DNA from: Schizosaccharomyces osmophilus
Lineage: Eukaryota; Ascomycota; Schizosaccharomycetes; Schizosaccharomycetales; Schizosaccharomycetaceae
Length of the DNA: 64,000 bases
Direction of reading: 5' to 3'
Assembly (NCBI RefSeq): GCF_027921745.1
Contig: NC_079238.1
Span: forward strand, 682,001-746,000
Positions within the stretch are counted from its first letter, which is position 1. The number at the start of each line of letters is the position of its first letter. The notes under the pieces were generated by a model. It was not told the origin of the DNA. It saw only the letters and a list, made by a program, of their open reading frames with translations, and did no database searches. The translations under genes and the position numbers were made by a program. Below, in pieces: positions 62,376 through 64,000 of the stretch.

Positions 62376-63608
62376 ATGACTACGCAAGCGGTTACTTCTA
62401 TTCTAGACACTGATCTTTACAAACTGACCATGCTACAAGCTGTGTTGGAACATTATCCAACAGCTGAGGTTTCTTATGTATATACAAATCGTTCTCCTGA
62501 AATGGCATTAAACGAGGAAGCAGTAGCATGGTTAAAAGACGGAATTTCGAACTTGAGAAATCTCACGCTACTTCCGGAAGAAGAGGCTCGGCTTCGTCAA
62601 CGATGCCCGTATTTAAAGGAGTCCTTTTACGAATTTATGCATTCCTACGCATTTGATCCAGAAAATGTTGTTTTCCTTGAGTATAATAAAGATACCAAGG
62701 ACCTTGCTATTACGATTAAAGGGCTTTGGAAAAACACTATATTTTACGAAATTCCATTGCTTGCTCTTGTTTCAGAGGCCTATTTCAAGTTCGTTGACAA
62801 AGATTGGTCATCTGAAGGGCAATTCGAAAAAGCTTACGAGAAAGGAAAGCGCCTCATAAATGCTGGATGTTACTTTACAGACTTTGGCAGCCGTCGTCGT
62901 CGTGATCACCATGCCCAAGATGTTATGTTGCAAGGATTAATTAAGGCTCAGCAAGATGTTAAAGGACCTGGTCGTTTCCTTGGAACTTCAAATGTGCACT
63001 TTGCTCAAAAATATGACCTGGAGGTGTCTGGTACCGTCGCCCACGAGTGGTATATGGGTGTTGCTGCTATTACGAAAAATTATGCAGACGCTAATCGGAT
63101 TGCTTCAGAGAAATGGGTACAAACATTTGGTAAGAGCCTCTTGATTGCTCTCACTGATACCTTTTCTACCGATGTGTTCTTGCGTAACTTCACGGCAAAT
63201 ACTCCTGATGATTTAGCCTGCGTCTTTCACGGTGTTCGACAGGATAGTGGAGTCGCTGAAGAATACATTGAAAAGATCGTTGACCATTACCAATCACTCG
63301 GCGTTGATCCTTCTACGAAAATGATAGTTCATAGTGATGCTTTGAACGTTGATCGTTGCATCTGTTTGCACAATTACGGCAAGAAGTTTGGTATCAAATC
63401 TTCGTTTGGAATTGGTACGAATTTTACCAGCGATTTTGATCACGTATCAAAGCCAGGCCAAAAGAGCAAGGCTATGAATATTGTGATCAAATTACACACT
63501 GCCAATGGAGCCAAGGCTGTCAAAATCAGTGACGATATCATGAAAAATACTGGTGAGAAAGATGCTGTTGTAGAAGTTAAAACGCAACTTGGCCTTCCTC
63601 TGAAGTAA
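62376..63608 (+). CDS. Nicotinate phosphoribosyltransferase
   Basis: 410 residues from ATG 62376, one exon. Family marks: 'ILDTDLYKLTMLQAVLEHYP' (the PRPP-binding start 'TDxYKLTM'), 'FTDFGSRRRRDHHAQDVML' (the phosphate-binding FGxRR loop), 'FLGTSNVHFAQKYDLEVSGTVAHEW' (the active-site 'GTxxH'), 'DTFSTDVF', 'GVRQDSGV' and 'IGTNFTSDF'. It joins nicotinate and PRPP with ATP in the Preiss-Handler salvage route to NAD. The eukaryotic length of about 400 fits. In S. pombe the gene follows nup189. Confidence 0.95.
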   Translation: MTTQAVTSILDTDLYKLTMLQAVLEHYPTAEVSYVYTNRSPEMALNEEAVAWLKDGISNLRNLTLLPEEEARLRQRCPYLKESFYEFMHSYAFDPENVVFLEYNKDTKDLAITIKGLWKNTIFYEIPLLALVSEAYFKFVDKDWSSEGQFEKAYEKGKRLINAGCYFTDFGSRRRRDHHAQDVMLQGLIKAQQDVKGPGRFLGTSNVHFAQKYDLEVSGTVAHEWYMGVAAITKNYADANRIASEKWVQTFGKSLLIALTDTFSTDVFLRNFTANTPDDLACVFHGVRQDSGVAEEYIEKIVDHYQSLGVDPSTKMIVHSDALNVDRCICLHNYGKKFGIKSSFGIGTNFTSDFDHVSKPGQKSKAMNIVIKLHTANGAKAVKISDDIMKNTGEKDAVVEVKTQLGLPLK

Positions 63609-64000
63609 TCGTGAAAAGTGGGTAGTTTGGTTCAATGAAAATTGTTAAGTATCTTTTGTTTTAGTTGCGATTGTCTTAATACGAATAAAATCTGACAGTT
63701 CCCAAACCTAGCAACAAATAAGCCTTCATTATGGTTTAAATGATGCTTGCATATAGATTCGTGCAAACGACACAAAGGTTTTCTATACCACGAATTAAAA
63801 TTATATAGTTGACTAATAGAATAAGATGATTAAAATAGAGGTTAAGACTCGAACAATATTTGTTAGTATTATAATTCATTCATTCTTTAAATTACTTTTT
63901 CTGGACCAAAATGAGAGTGAAGAGGAGATTGGGAATCAGTAAATTATACAGAGGGGAGAAAAGAAAGGAGCACCAATACAAAATACCACTTCGAAGAAGG
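63609..64000. other. Window end, no gene seen
   Basis: 392 bp of AT-rich DNA after the phosphoribosyltransferase stop. No frame of note up to the edge. Confidence 0.5.

Overview
The window is nuclear DNA of a fission yeast (genus Schizosaccharomyces). The grounds are short introns with GTANGT donors, CTAAC-type branch sites and nearby TAG/CAG acceptors, a HomolD promoter box (CAGTCACA) in front of a ribosomal protein gene, AT-rich intergenic DNA, and gene order. From memory, two runs of genes follow the published S. pombe chromosome I order: end4, a small membrane protein gene, scn1, set13 (cosmid SPAC688), then bet5, fcf2, sak1, msw1, cls1, rrp41, tif211, png1, hos2, frs2, spa2, ssu72, rpl23, an SDR gene, nsk1 (SPAC3G9), then sod2, dsc2, ntr1, alm1, nup189 and a nicotinate phosphoribosyltransferase gene (SPAC1486). 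The joins and extra genes suggest a relative of S. pombe (octosporus/osmophilus/cryophilus/lindneri group) rather than S. pombe itself. The species is not settled by what I can see.

Layout. 0-5 kb: end of end4 (endocytosis, cut by the window edge), a small membrane protein, scn1, set13, and a small membrane protein gene hidden by an intron. 5-8.4 kb is relic-rich: a decayed MFS transporter, a small intact TMEM254-like gene, and a decayed nuclear copy of part of mitochondrial cox1. 8.6-20.4 kb is compact: bet5, fcf2, sak1, msw1, cls1. 20.5-27.6 kb is looser and looks like a site of rearrangement: three tRNA genes (Ala, Lys, Thr), ppt2, rrp41, an SH3-only small protein, A/T- and purine-rich simple repeats, and a short TATA-led frame broken by one stop. 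27.6-42.3 kb is dense with housekeeping genes: tif211, png1, hos2, frs2, spa2, ssu72, rpl23, an oxoacyl-ACP-type reductase and nsk1. 43.8-63.6 kb: sod2, dsc2, ntr1, the divergent nuclear pore pair alm1/nup189, a two-exon LYR/Fmc1-like gene, and the nicotinate phosphoribosyltransferase gene.

The genes fall into recognisable cell systems: translation (tif211, frs2, msw1, rpl23), RNA processing (rrp41, fcf2, ntr1, ssu72), chromatin (hos2, png1, set13 by family), nuclear pore (alm1, nup189), cytoskeleton and polarity (end4, spa2, cls1, nsk1), mitochondria (sod2, ppt2, the SDR, msw1, the Fmc1-like gene), and ER/Golgi (bet5, dsc2). Nothing here looks like a bacterial-type operon or a new defence system. 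The less expected items are the cox1 relic, the single-codon ATG exon of rrp41, several small intron-split genes, and the interrupted frame at 25.0 kb.

Splice sites were assigned by eye from consensus and frame continuity, and no database search was run.
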